Source: CAYJDG01 sp964368875 (GTDB lineage Bacteria > Pseudomonadota > Alphaproteobacteria > Micavibrionales > Micavibrionaceae). From it: a stretch of 64,000 nt of DNA. This document shows, piece after piece, positions 8,579 to 16,285 of the stretch. Made by a program: the position numbers and the translations under genes. The stretch covers positions 62,001 to 126,000 of the forward strand of contig CAYJDG010000002.1 of NCBI GenBank assembly GCA_964368875.1, read 5' to 3'. The number at the start of each line of letters is the position of its first letter. Position 1 is the first letter of the stretch. The notes under the pieces were generated by a model, which had not been told where the DNA came from, searched no databases, and was given only the letters and a program-made list of their open reading frames with translations.

Positions 8579-10384
8579 ATGACCTATCGCACCCATACCT
8601 GCGGCCAGCTCCGCGCCGCCGACATCGGTTCCACCGTGACGCTTTCGGGCTGGATCAGCCGCAAGCGGGATCATGGCGGGGTGCTGTTCGTCGATCTGCG
8701 CGATACCTACGGCATCGTTCAGTGCGTCGTCGATCAGGAATCGCCGCTGCTGGCCACCATCGACAGCTGGCGGGTCGAGTCGGTCGTCACGTTTGAAGCG
8801 ACCGTCACCGAGCGCCCCGGCGAAACCAAAAACCCGCGTCTGCCGACCGGCGACATCGAACTGCGCGTCACCAACGCCATTCTTCAATCCCCGGCAGATG
8901 TTATCCCGTTCCAGGTCGCCGAAGAAGACCAGACCGGCGAAGACCTGCGCATGAAATACCGCTACCTCGATCTGCGCCGCGAAAAAATGCAGAAGAATAT
9001 CCGCCTGCGTAACAACGTGATCGCCTCGATGCGCCGCCGCATGTGGGATCAGGGCTTTCAGGAGTTTCAGACTCCGATCCTGACCGCGTCGTCCCCTGAA
9101 GGCGCGCGCGACTTCCTCGTGCCATCGCGCCTCTATCCCGGCAAGGTCTACGCGTTGCCGCAAGCGCCGCAACAGTTCAAGCAATTGCTGATGGTGTCGG
9201 GCTTTGATCGCTACTTCCAGATCGCGCCGTGTTTCCGTGATGAAGATGGACGCGCCGATCGCCTCGCCGAATTTTACCAGCTCGACCTTGAGATGTCGTT
9301 CGTGACGCAAGAAGACATTTTCAAAACGATGGAGCCTGTGATCGGCGGCATATTCGAAGAGTTTGCTGAATATACTGGCAGCAAAAAATCCGTCACGCCT
9401 TGGCCGTGGCAGCAGATCACCTATAAAGACGCGCAGCTAAAATACGGCTCGGACAAGCCGGATTTGCGCAATCCATTGGTCATTTGCGATGTCTCGTCCG
9501 TGTTTGCGCGCGCCGATGTCGAATTCAAAGCGTTCAAGGGCACAGTTGAAAAAGGCGGCGTCGTTCGCGCCATTCGTGTGCCAAATGTCTCTGACAAGCC
9601 GCGCAGCTTCTTCGACAAGCTCAATGACTGGGCCAAGGGCGAAGGCGCTCCGGGGCTTGGCTATATTTCATTCGAAGGGACTGAGGGCAAAGGCCCGATT
9701 GCGAAATTCGTGCCTGAAGGCGCGATGGCCGAACTTAAATCAATCGCTGGCCTGCAAGCCGGTGACGCCGTCTTCTTCGTCTGCGACAAGGAATCCGCTG
9801 CCGCGAAACTCGCCGGCAAAGCGCGTACCAAGATCGCCGAGGAACTCGGCCTGATCGAACAGGGCGTGTTCAAGTTCTGCTGGATCGTCGATTTCCCAAT
9901 GTATGAAATGGATGAGAAAACCGGCAAGATCGATTTCTCGCACAACCCCTTCTCGATGCCGCGTGGCGGGCTTGAAGCGCTCAACGGGCCGGACCCGCTG
10001 GCGATCATCGCCAACCAGTATGATTGTGTCTGCAACGGCTATGAACTTTGCTCAGGCGGTATCCGTAACCACCGCCCGGATATCATGGAGCGTGCTTTCG
10101 CGATTGCCGGATACGGCAAAGAGGTACTTGAGAAGAAATTCGGCGGCATGCTCAACGCCTTCCGCTTCGGCGCACCGCCGCACGGCGGCTGTGCCTTCGG
10201 GGTCGACCGCGTCATCATGCTGATAGCCAACGAGCCGAACCTGCGTGAAGTTTATCCGTTCGTCATGAATGGTGCATTCGAGGACCCTATGATGGGCGCT
10301 CCGACCGAAGCCACGCCAGAACAGCTCCGCGACCTGCATATCAAGACCGATATGCCGAAGCCGAAAGTCGTCGCGGCGGGCTAA
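8579..10384 (+). CDS. aspS: aspartyl-tRNA synthetase
   Basis: A 601-residue bacterial-type class II synthetase that charges tRNA-Asp. The N-terminal OB-fold anticodon-binding domain (about 1-110) opens YRTHTCGQLRAADIGSTV. Class II motif 2 is seen in FRDEDGRADRLAEFYQLDLEMS, and motif 3 in GAPPHGGCAFGVDRVIM. The GAD insertion domain lies between, about 290-420. Length and start agree with alphaproteobacterial AspS. Alphaproteobacterial enzymes are often non-discriminating and also charge tRNA-Asn, but that depends on whether gatCAB or asnS exists elsewhere in the genome. Confidence 0.97.
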   Translation: MTYRTHTCGQLRAADIGSTVTLSGWISRKRDHGGVLFVDLRDTYGIVQCVVDQESPLLATIDSWRVESVVTFEATVTERPGETKNPRLPTGDIELRVTNAILQSPADVIPFQVAEEDQTGEDLRMKYRYLDLRREKMQKNIRLRNNVIASMRRRMWDQGFQEFQTPILTASSPEGARDFLVPSRLYPGKVYALPQAPQQFKQLLMVSGFDRYFQIAPCFRDEDGRADRLAEFYQLDLEMSFVTQEDIFKTMEPVIGGIFEEFAEYTGSKKSVTPWPWQQITYKDAQLKYGSDKPDLRNPLVICDVSSVFARADVEFKAFKGTVEKGGVVRAIRVPNVSDKPRSFFDKLNDWAKGEGAPGLGYISFEGTEGKGPIAKFVPEGAMAELKSIAGLQAGDAVFFVCDKESAAAKLAGKARTKIAEELGLIEQGVFKFCWIVDFPMYEMDEKTGKIDFSHNPFSMPRGGLEALNGPDPLAIIANQYDCVCNGYELCSGGIRNHRPDIMERAFAIAGYGKEVLEKKFGGMLNAFRFGAPPHGGCAFGVDRVIMLIANEPNLREVYPFVMNGAFEDPMMGAPTEATPEQLRDLHIKTDMPKPKVVAAG

Positions 10385-10390
10385 AATCAT

Positions 10391-10414
10391 ATTAGTTCGT
10401 TTATTAGTTCGTTT
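10391..10414. repeat. 12-bp tandem repeat, two copies
   Basis: Two exact adjacent copies of ATTAGTTCGTTT lie right after the aspS stop. A partial third match (CAGTTCGTTCGGGCGTTT) lies about 90 bp further on. There is no coding potential. It is probably a small slippage repeat in the convergent intergenic space between aspS and the minus-strand gene ending at 10634. Confidence 0.6.
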
Positions 10415-10480
10415 TTCACTTTTCTGAAGGTGAGAAACGGCTAATGCTTTTTATTTCAATACCTTAGGCAATTTAAGCCC

Positions 10481-10531
10481 AACCTCCCGCCGTGGGGGTT
10501 TGTTCAGTTCGTTCGGGCGTTTATTTTTTTC
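10481..10531 (+). terminator. possible aspS terminator hairpin
   Basis: A short imperfect hairpin (arms AACCTCC and GGGGGTT, with one G-T wobble) lies 100 bp after aspS. A T-rich stretch follows only about 25 bp later, so it is not a textbook intrinsic terminator. It is the only candidate in the 249 bp between aspS and the convergent gene. Confidence 0.25.
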
Positions 10532-10633
10532 AAAATGTCGCCAGCGCAGTCTGTATGACAGCGGGTTTGGGCAGGTTATTCACGATATAATTGGTTAATA
10601 TTATAGGACATAATGCCAATTTTGTCAAGGTTT

Positions 10634-11674
10634 TTAAGGAACCCAGAGCGACTGAACTGCGAGGTCCTTCAGTGCGTCAAGATAGGCGGGCAGTGTGATG
10701 ATGTCGAGGCACGGGTAAGCCCCGGCCCGCGTGTGACTCCCATTAGCAATCATCTGCGCACAGAGGACAGAGGGAATGCACGGAATATACGGGCCATGGC
10801 CTTTGTCGGTCAGGAGATAGAAGGTTTCGGTTTTTGCCGCGCCGTCCAGTCCTATTCCCTGCAGCTCCATATGAAAGCCGCTGCGGTCAGTGCCAAATAT
10901 ATTGAATAGCGGAGCGGCTTTGTTCATGGCCCCGGCAAGAGGCGCAAAACTTTTGACCAGGCCGCTGCGGGCGATCCATGAGAATGCCCAAAGACTCAGA
11001 TGCAGGAACGCCACATCGGCCCCGGCGCGGAAGCGGATATTTTTCAGCGTCGGGTAACGTTCAGGGAAAAGTGCGAGATCAGGAACATCGCAATAGCCTA
11101 GAAACCTGCAGCCAAGTTCGGGATAAACGCGGGAGGTCAGTCCCTGCCAGCCGTAGACGGTTTTCATCCGACCCTGCAAAAGCGTTTGAAACGGTTTGCC
11201 AAGATATCCGAGAATAGCCGCAAGGGTCGCCGGGCCTGCGGGGGTTGTTTGGGCGGTGGTGATGCCGTAGTCAAGCGAATGGATTGAGGAAAAACGCGCT
11301 TTAAAGTCGTCTATTACTGCAGCAGTCAGACAGGGCACCGAGCTGGCCCCGCTGATCACACAGACCCCTGCGGCCTTGGCCTGCGCATCGAGATCTTTGA
11401 TACCAGCCACGAACGCGCGACCATCAGCGAGATCGATGTAATGTATGCCCGCCGTAATACAAGCCTGCGCAACATCATAGCCCTGCGCCTGAAACGGACC
11501 TGAGGTATGAATAACGATTTGCGGTGAAACTTCCCTCAGAGCGCGGTCAAGATCGGTCCCAATATCCATGACGACCATCTCGGGCGGCGTCGCTGCAGTG
11601 GCATGCGCCTTGATAAAATCCGCGCATTTTTGTGCAGAGCGGCCAGCGATGATGAGCTGGATATCAGGCGCACG
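10634..11674 (-). CDS. saccharopine-dehydrogenase-like NADP-binding protein, 5' end lost in gap
   Basis: About 346 residues are visible, ending QSLWVP; the N-terminus lies inside the 100-N gap. The fragment begins just after the first Rossmann strand-turn region (IQLIIAGRS). It continues with VVMDIG, VIHTSGPFQAQGYDVAQACITAGIHYIDLADGR and CVISGASSVPCLTAAVIDDF, all typical of saccharopine dehydrogenase NADP-binding domain proteins. The C-terminal half is hydrophobic in places (LSLWAFSWIARSG). The nucleotide-binding GxGxxG must be in the gap. It belongs to a minus-strand operon with the DUF2269 and DUF4166 genes. The substrate is unknown; it is unlikely to make lysine. Confidence 0.78.
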   Translation of the reverse strand, partial: RAPDIQLIIAGRSAQKCADFIKAHATAATPPEMVVMDIGTDLDRALREVSPQIVIHTSGPFQAQGYDVAQACITAGIHYIDLADGRAFVAGIKDLDAQAKAAGVCVISGASSVPCLTAAVIDDFKARFSSIHSLDYGITTAQTTPAGPATLAAILGYLGKPFQTLLQGRMKTVYGWQGLTSRVYPELGCRFLGYCDVPDLALFPERYPTLKNIRFRAGADVAFLHLSLWAFSWIARSGLVKSFAPLAGAMNKAAPLFNIFGTDRSGFHMELQGIGLDGAAKTETFYLLTDKGHGPYIPCIPSVLCAQMIANGSHTRAGAYPCLDIITLPAYLDALKDLAVQSLWVP

Positions 11675-11774
11675 NNNNNNNNNNNNNNNNNNNNNNNNNN
11701 NNNNNNNNNNNNNNNNNNNNNNNNNNNNNNNNNNNNNNNNNNNNNNNNNNNNNNNNNNNNNNNNNNNNNNNNNN
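11675..11774. other. 100-N assembly gap
   Basis: A run of exactly 100 N, the usual placeholder for a scaffold gap of unknown true length. It cuts between a DUF4166-like part and a saccharopine-dehydrogenase-like part on the minus strand. The frames on both sides happen to agree, but that has no weight because the real gap size is unknown. Confidence 0.98.
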
Positions 11775-12223
11775 GCCCCGCAGACATTGAGCGCGTAACC
11801 TTTGTGCGAAAGAATGATTTTATGTCCGTCCCAGCGATATTCACAGCGCCAGCAAAGACCCCAGTTCATCCGTTCAATCACCAGCGGACCGCCTTGCGGC
11901 AGCAGACGCGAATAGAAACTGATCACTTTTCCTTGCGGAAAATGAAAGCGGCGATAAAAAGCAAAACTATTGTCTTTTTCCGAGCTGATAAAATCAACCG
12001 TGACCGGGATATTCTCACCTTCATACGGCACCAAAACGCGGGCGAGGCGAAGGAACGGATTGAGCAGGCGGCCAAGGCGTGAGCTTTCAACCTTCAGAAG
12101 ACCTTCCACCCGGGCGCGGTCATTGTGGAAGGGGCGATTGGCGTAATGGCGATGCATCACGCGTGGCAGAGACTCCCAGTCTTTGCCAAAAACGCTTTTA
12201 AAAATAGGCTCTGTGCTAGTCAT
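11775..12223 (-). CDS. DUF4166 domain protein, 3' end lost in gap
   Basis: The first 149 residues are visible, from the ATG at 12223 to NVCG at the gap edge. Features are FKSVFGKDWESLPRVMHRHYANRPF at the start, then RLLNPFLRLARVLVPYEGENIPVTVDF and SFAFYRRFHFPQG, which I recognise as DUF4166. In many genomes DUF4166 is fused C-terminally to a saccharopine-dehydrogenase-like domain. Here it lies first, so I infer a separate gene whose last residues and stop codon are in the gap. A single reversed-order fusion cannot be excluded. Its start overlaps the DUF2269 stop by 4 bp. Confidence 0.72.
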
Positions 12224-12687
12224 GCGGGCTTAAAGACCATGAGGAAAAAGACTCCGACCAATCCGATGAATGCTGGCCAGCCGAGCAGGAACCACCAGCG
12301 GAAAAGCTGGTGATAGAGAGGCGGCAGCGGGACGCCTGTTTCAAGCGACGTCTTGAGGATACCCTTCAGTTTGATCTGAATCACGACAACCGGCAGCCAG
12401 CAAAGGGCAGCGATCCCATAGAGAATATAGGTCCAGACCAGCCAGAGATCCGTCCACCCATACCCGCCCTGCCAGATCAGCCATGCGCCTGAGAGTGGCT
12501 GAATAATAACGGCAGGGGCGGTGAAGAGATAATCTGCCAGCACAGTAAGACGCAGGGCATAAAATTTTTCATGGAGATCAGCCGTAAAAAACGACATCAC
12601 CATAAAAAACGCGATCCCAAGACCTGTCCCGAACAGAATGGTGGAGGACAGGATATGCAGAGTCTTGATAAAGAGATACGGGTCCAT
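12220..12687 (-). CDS. DUF2269 family integral membrane protein
   Basis: A 155-residue protein with four hydrophobic helices (about 8-30, 45-70, 80-103 and 128-150). The N-terminal MDPYLFIKTLHILSSTILFGTGLGIAFFM contains the conserved K-x-x-H and SST of DUF2269 (COG5528) proteins. It is first in a minus-strand operon with DUF4166 and the saccharopine-dehydrogenase-like gene, coupled by a 4-bp overlap. Function is not established. The conserved histidine in helix 1 resembles heme-binding membrane proteins, but I see no full heme motif. Confidence 0.82.
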   Translation of the reverse strand: MDPYLFIKTLHILSSTILFGTGLGIAFFMVMSFFTADLHEKFYALRLTVLADYLFTAPAVIIQPLSGAWLIWQGGYGWTDLWLVWTYILYGIAALCWLPVVVIQIKLKGILKTSLETGVPLPPLYHQLFRWWFLLGWPAFIGLVGVFFLMVFKPA

Positions 12688-12768
12688 ATTATTCCATGCT
12701 TTAGCATAAAAGCCGGAATGTGCCGAGGGCTTTCAGGATTATCTCAATACCAAACTCTCACCTCGCAG

Positions 12769-13323
12769 CTAGGCAGACAACCCTCCCCCCGTGCCATATG
12801 GCTCGCGGATCAGGCCGTGGAGGAGTTGTTCTTTTGCGGCGGCTTCCTGCTTGATGCGATCCAGACGATTTTTAACGTGGATGGCGATCTCGCGTTCGTC
12901 GACCAGACCGATCGGCTTTGTCCGGTCAAAGCGGCTGACCACCGGCATATAGCGGAAGCCTAGCTCGGTCATAATTTCGAGGGCCTGTTCGATATCGGTA
13001 TCAGCATCCAGTGTTTTTGGCGCAGCGATCATCAGATCATGCACTGTCATGTCATCGATATGCTTACCGATATTCGCGTGATTGATGGTGGGGTCGGCGA
13101 CTAGCGCGAAGATGCGGCGCAGAATTTCCCTCTCAGTCAGCATCCCCACCAGACGGCCATCATCATCGACGACACACGCACATCCCGCGCGAGTATTTTG
13201 CATGGTTTTGAGAATGATTTTGATAAATTGGTCAGGATAAAACCGCAAGCAGTTGCGGTTGGCGGCGATGTCTCTCACCAGTGAGATTTCTCTGTTTTGA
13301 AGATTTTTTTCTGTCGCTCCCAT
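12769..13323 (-). CDS. tandem CBS-domain protein
   Basis: A stand-alone pair of CBS domains, which usually bind adenosine nucleotides and report energy state. CBS1 includes GCACVVDDDGRLVGMLTEREIL, and CBS2 includes LDADTDIEQALEIMTELGFRYMPVV. The start is decided by the Shine-Dalgarno AGGAGG at 13331-13337: the ATG at 13321-13323 lies 7 nt from it, while the ATG at 13327-13329 is too close and a further in-frame start at 13350 is upstream of it. This gives 184 residues beginning MGATEKNLQNREIS. It is divergent from hsp20. The C-terminal tail after CBS2 is helical and charged. The partner is unknown. Confidence 0.88.
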   Translation of the reverse strand: MGATEKNLQNREISLVRDIAANRNCLRFYPDQFIKIILKTMQNTRAGCACVVDDDGRLVGMLTEREILRRIFALVADPTINHANIGKHIDDMTVHDLMIAAPKTLDADTDIEQALEIMTELGFRYMPVVSRFDRTKPIGLVDEREIAIHVKNRLDRIKQEAAAKEQLLHGLIREPYGTGGGLSA

Positions 13324-13652
13324 TGTCATGTCCTCCTTTTCAGTGGGCAAGAAAACAACAAAAAAACTATACGCACCAAGTGCCCGCCCTCATTTTCCCG
13401 TCAGGAAAGATAATCTGGGGCCTTGCGCCGTCCGGTCCTGACCAGGCTTCCCTAGCGGAACCAGAGAGAAGATAGAGGGCGGACACAAGATGATGTAAGT
13501 ATGAATAATTTTATCATCAAGAGGCAGAGCGGTCAAAATTTTTTGATCCGCAGAAAGTCAAATAAGCACTGCTACATATGGCTGATTTCGCTTCGAATAA
13601 ATATTTGAATTTTCTGAATTTTTTAAAATCTCAATTTTTTTCACGCAAAAAT
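13324..13652. other. intergenic region between CBS gene and hsp20
   Basis: About 330 bp before the hsp20 promoter. It holds the Shine-Dalgarno of the CBS gene at its left end and becomes strongly AT-rich from about 13590. I found no ORF, tRNA or convincing repeat in it. Confidence 0.6.
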
Positions 13653-13690
13653 CTTGACAAAAACCACCTCAGAATTAAAAAATATTCATA
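13653..13690 (+). promoter_or_regulatory. predicted hsp20 promoter
   Basis: CTTGACA at 13653-13659 is a good -35 element for sigma-70 or RpoH. An AT-rich -10 region (TTAAAAAATATT) begins about 16 bp downstream. This would start transcription near 13690, giving a leader of about 100 nt that includes the hairpins and the thermometer. The -10 box is poorly defined, so the sigma factor is open. Confidence 0.5.
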
Positions 13691-13738
13691 GGGCAACAAA
13701 CGCCCTCAGTGAAAATGCCCGCTTAGGGGTTTTCACTG
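13690..13738 (+). promoter_or_regulatory. two leader hairpins upstream of the hsp20 thermometer
   Basis: The first hairpin has arms AGGGC (13690-13694) and GCCCT (13702-13706). The second has the perfect 9-bp arms CAGTGAAAA (13707-13715) and TTTTCACTG (13730-13738), with an inner CCC/GGG pairing. They stand directly before the Shine-Dalgarno hairpin, as upstream hairpins do in multi-hairpin ROSE leaders. No T-run follows, so a terminator is unlikely. Confidence 0.65.
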
Positions 13739-13759
13739 TCAGATGTAAAAATTGTGTTT

Positions 13760-13790
13760 AACCTTGCTCACTTTATAGGAGGTTCAAATG
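13760..13790 (+). promoter_or_regulatory. ROSE-type RNA thermometer masking the hsp20 ribosome-binding site
   Basis: In the leader RNA, AACC (13760-13763) pairs with GGUU (13781-13784). The adjacent UUGCU (13764-13768) lies opposite the Shine-Dalgarno AGGA (13777-13780), with one G bulged. This is the diagnostic ROSE pairing. The loop is CACUUUAU. UUU before the stem and AAA of the start region (with a bulged C) can extend the helix to the AUG at 13788. Known ROSE elements melt at heat-shock temperature and free the ribosome-binding site of small heat-shock genes. The pairing is seen directly; melting behaviour is inferred. Confidence 0.82.
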
Positions 13791-14261
13791 GCAAACGTAC
13801 TCACACTTACATCGCCTTTAATGCGTCAAACAGTTGGTTTCGATCGATTCAACGATCTGTTCGAATCCCTGATCAAAGGGACCGAGGAACGTTTCGATAC
13901 CTATCCCCCATACAACATCGAGAAAGTCGGCGAGGATCAATACCGCATCGTCATGGCGGTGGCCGGATTCACGCTGAACGACCTGAGCATTACGGCAGAG
14001 GGCGAATCCCTGCTGGTGCGCGGGCAAATCGATGAGAAGTCCGAAGAGGGCGTTACCTATCTCCATCGCGGCATCGCCGCCCGTTCTTTCGAGCGATCGT
14101 TCCGCCTGGCCGACCATATCAAAGTGGTCAGCGCAGAGATGCGGGATGGGTTGCTGACGGTCAGCCTTGTCCACGAAATCCCCGAAGAGAAAAAGCCCCG
14201 CACGATCCAGATCGCGGGAGCCGGGGGCGTCAAGGCCATCGAAGGCACTAAAAAAAACTAA
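13788..14261 (+). CDS. small heat-shock protein Hsp20 (IbpA family)
   Basis: A 157-residue alpha-crystallin-type holdase. The N-terminal part, LMRQTVGFDRFNDLFESLI, is the usual IbpA-like oligomerisation region. The crystallin domain follows from about residue 35 (YNIEKVGEDQYRIVMAVAGF), with LHRGIAARSFERSFRLADHI and the C-terminal GLLTVSL. A C-terminal IQIAG stretch supplies the I-x-I-like motif for assembly. Translation starts 5 nt after AGGAGG, which is buried in the thermometer helix. It probably heads an operon with the 58-residue protein and the YfdX protein. It prevents aggregation of unfolded proteins in the cytoplasm. Confidence 0.95.
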   Translation: MANVLTLTSPLMRQTVGFDRFNDLFESLIKGTEERFDTYPPYNIEKVGEDQYRIVMAVAGFTLNDLSITAEGESLLVRGQIDEKSEEGVTYLHRGIAARSFERSFRLADHIKVVSAEMRDGLLTVSLVHEIPEEKKPRTIQIAGAGGVKAIEGTKKN

Positions 14262-14286
14262 TCTCTCTTAACCAACAGGCCATGAA

Positions 14287-14313
14287 GCTGCCCGCGACTG
14301 TCATGCGGGCAGC
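14287..14313 (+). other. intercistronic hairpin after hsp20
   Basis: Perfect 9-bp arms GCTGCCCGC and GCGGGCAGC enclose a 9-nt loop. No T-run follows, so it is more likely an mRNA-stabilising or partial-attenuation hairpin between hsp20 and the next small gene than a full terminator. Confidence 0.6.
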
Positions 14314-14350
14314 CGAGGCTTGGCTGAGCAGACATGAAAGGAGCAAAATC

Positions 14351-14527
14351 ATGACATTTAATTGGACCAAATCCGCATGGAAAGACTCTCTTAAAACTTA
14401 CTATAAAAACTCCGCACAGCGCATAGCGACATCCCTGCAGGCTGGAAAAGTCAGCTTGCTTGATAAGGTCGCCGCGCTCAAAAAATCGTACCAGTCGATC
14501 TCACCATCCGGCAATACACCTGCGTAA
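14351..14527 (+). CDS. 58-residue hypothetical protein
   Basis: Starts at the ATG at 14351, which has the Shine-Dalgarno AAAGGAGC about 6 nt upstream. An in-frame ATG at 14282 has no such signal and would run through the intercistronic hairpin. The peptide is basic and amphipathic (FNWTKSAWKDSLKTYYKNSAQRI, then KVSLLDKVAALKKSYQ), with no signal peptide or cysteine. I do not recognise a family. Its place between hsp20 and the YfdX gene suggests a stress-related role, but this is inference only. Confidence 0.6.
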   Translation: MTFNWTKSAWKDSLKTYYKNSAQRIATSLQAGKVSLLDKVAALKKSYQSISPSGNTPA

Positions 14528-14583
14528 AATCAAAATTTTACCAACCTAACGAAAGGAAAGATGAAGATTGAAGGAGGCTAATC

Positions 14584-15555
14584 ATGAAAACGACAAAGCT
14601 CTCAACTCTCAAAGCCCTTAAAACCGGAGTCTGTCTCGCGGCGCTGACAGGCATTTTCCTGTCGCCATGTATAGCCATGGGCGCAACTCCAAAGTCGACA
14701 CCAGCTCAAACCACCGCACAAACTACTGCGCAAACTACCACACAGGTTGAGCAGAACTCTCAAGCTCAGACTGCGGAAAAGCGCAAGCAAATCGCCTCTG
14801 AAGCAGTCACAGCCCTGAATGAGACCCGTGTCGCGCTGGCGGCTCTGGATAAAGGGAAACCTGCCGAGGCTTTGGCCGCGCTTGAGAAAGCGACCGGGAA
14901 ACTGGAACTGATCCTTGCCCGCGACCCGGCTCTCGCTCTGGCTCCAACGTCCGTTGCCGCCGTCACGTTTGACGTTTATGGAAGCGTCGATGATATCAAG
15001 GCAGCTACAAAAAAGGCCGAGTACAAACTGACGATCGGTGAAGTTCAGGAGGCCCGCGCTATCCTCAAGGGCCTTGCTAGTGAAACGGTGATCAGTGTTA
15101 CCAATCTGCCGCTGGCCACCTATCCGGCCGCGATCAAGGACGCTGTACGCCTGATCGATGCCGCCAAAATAGCGGAGGCGAAAACTGTCTTGCAGAACGC
15201 TCTTAACACGCTGGTCATCACAGACACGGTCATTCCTTTGCCAGTCGTGGCAGCTCAGCAGCTCTTAAAAGAAGCTGAGACACTGGCCGAGAAGAAAGAC
15301 CGCAGCGATGCGGATAATCAACGCCTCGGCACGTTGCTGCGCGAGGCCCGCGCGAAAATCGATTTGGCGCAGTCGCTTGGCTATGGCTCAAAAAGCGATT
15401 TTGATATCTTCAAGAAAGAGCTGGAGCTCATAGAGGACAAAACCTCGGATGGGAAATCAGGCATCAGCTTCTTTGAGAAGATCAAGGAATCCATGACGGC
15501 GATGTTCAATGATAGCCAGCATGACAAGCTGAATCCCCAAACAGTGCAAAACTAA
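14584..15555 (+). CDS. YfdX family exported protein
   Basis: A 323-residue protein with a signal peptide (about 1-33, ending near SPCIAMGA). A low-complexity linker of repeated AQTT units (about 36-58) precedes an all-helical YfdX domain (about 65-290), containing EAVTALNETRVALAALDKGKPAEALAALEKATGKLE and EVQEARAILKGLASETVIS. In Escherichia coli yfdX belongs to the EvgA acid-response regulon; the biochemical role is unclear. The Shine-Dalgarno AAGGAGG is excellent. A strong terminator follows, so it closes the hsp20 operon. Confidence 0.85.
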   Translation: MKTTKLSTLKALKTGVCLAALTGIFLSPCIAMGATPKSTPAQTTAQTTAQTTTQVEQNSQAQTAEKRKQIASEAVTALNETRVALAALDKGKPAEALAALEKATGKLELILARDPALALAPTSVAAVTFDVYGSVDDIKAATKKAEYKLTIGEVQEARAILKGLASETVISVTNLPLATYPAAIKDAVRLIDAAKIAEAKTVLQNALNTLVITDTVIPLPVVAAQQLLKEAETLAEKKDRSDADNQRLGTLLREARAKIDLAQSLGYGSKSDFDIFKKELELIEDKTSDGKSGISFFEKIKESMTAMFNDSQHDKLNPQTVQN

Positions 15556-15575
15556 AGCCGCATATCAAATATCTG

Positions 15576-15617
15576 TTCCGCCGCCAGGCTCGCACAGCTA
15601 AGGCGGCGGAAATTTTT
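15576..15617 (+). terminator. intrinsic terminator after the YfdX gene
   Basis: Perfect 10-bp arms TTCCGCCGCC and GGCGGCGGAA with a 16-nt loop, followed by TTTTT at 15613-15617. It closes the plus-strand hsp20-YfdX unit and abuts the stop codon of the convergent exporter ATPase. Confidence 0.88.
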
Positions 15618-16285
15618 CATTTTAAAACACCGTCCTCTAACTCGACCACGCGATCTGCCATATCAAGGATACGGTAATCGTGGGTAACGAGGAGGATGGT
15701 GGTGCCAGCTTCCTGGGCGAGGCGTTTCAAGATCATCACGCATTCCTGACCGCTCGCCTTATCGAGAGAGGCGGTTGGTTCATCGGCGAGAACCAGTTCG
15801 GGATGATGGACGAGCGCCCGGGCAATCGACACACGCTGGCGCTGGCCGCCCGAGAGCTGGCCGGGCCGGTAATGGAGACGGTCGCTTAACCCCACGGCAT
15901 CCAGCATTTTGGCCGCGCGGTCGCGGCGAGCAGATTCGCTGGTGTGGCTGTCGAGCTCGAGCGTCATGCAAACATTTTGCAGCGCGGTCAGTTGCGGCAG
16001 AAGATTATGCTGCTGAAAAATATAACCGGTGCGGCGGCGGATTTTGATACGGGCGGCTTCGGACGCATTGACCATTTCGGTGCCAAGCACGTTCGCGCTC
16101 CCCTCCTGCGCGAGACGCAATCCGCCGAGAATGGTCAGCAGCGTCGTTTTCCCGGACCCCGACGGGCCGGTCATGATGACGATTTCACCGCGCCGGATTT
16201 CAAGATGGATATCTTTCAGTACTTGCCGTTGCAGGTCGCCCTGCCCGTAGGAGAAATTGAGATGCTGGGTCACGATGGTTTGCAT
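15617..16285 (-). CDS. DevA-like ABC exporter ATP-binding protein
   Basis: About 222 residues when started at the ATG at 16285 (MQTIVTQHLNFSY). That ATG shares one base with the permease stop; the longer in-frame extension to 16351 would lie inside the permease gene. Walker A is GPSGSGKTT, the signature is LSGGQRQR and Walker B is LVLADEPTASLD. The GLSDRLHYRPGQLSGGQ stretch is typical of DevA of the heterocyst DevBCA exporter and of related MacB/LolD ATPases. It energises the adjoining permease. Confidence 0.9.
   Translation of the reverse strand: MQTIVTQHLNFSYGQGDLQRQVLKDIHLEIRRGEIVIMTGPSGSGKTTLLTILGGLRLAQEGSANVLGTEMVNASEAARIKIRRRTGYIFQQHNLLPQLTALQNVCMTLELDSHTSESARRDRAAKMLDAVGLSDRLHYRPGQLSGGQRQRVSIARALVHHPELVLADEPTASLDKASGQECVMILKRLAQEAGTTILLVTHDYRILDMADRVVELEDGVLK

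Noticed and set aside
8405..9310. Minus-strand ORF of 301 residues inside aspS
   Set aside because: It is the antisense reading of the well-supported aspS gene; its composition is that of a shadow frame, with no ribosome site.
14287..14313. Terminator between hsp20 and the small ORF
   Set aside because: The hairpin is strong but no T-run follows, so it is kept only as an intercistronic hairpin.
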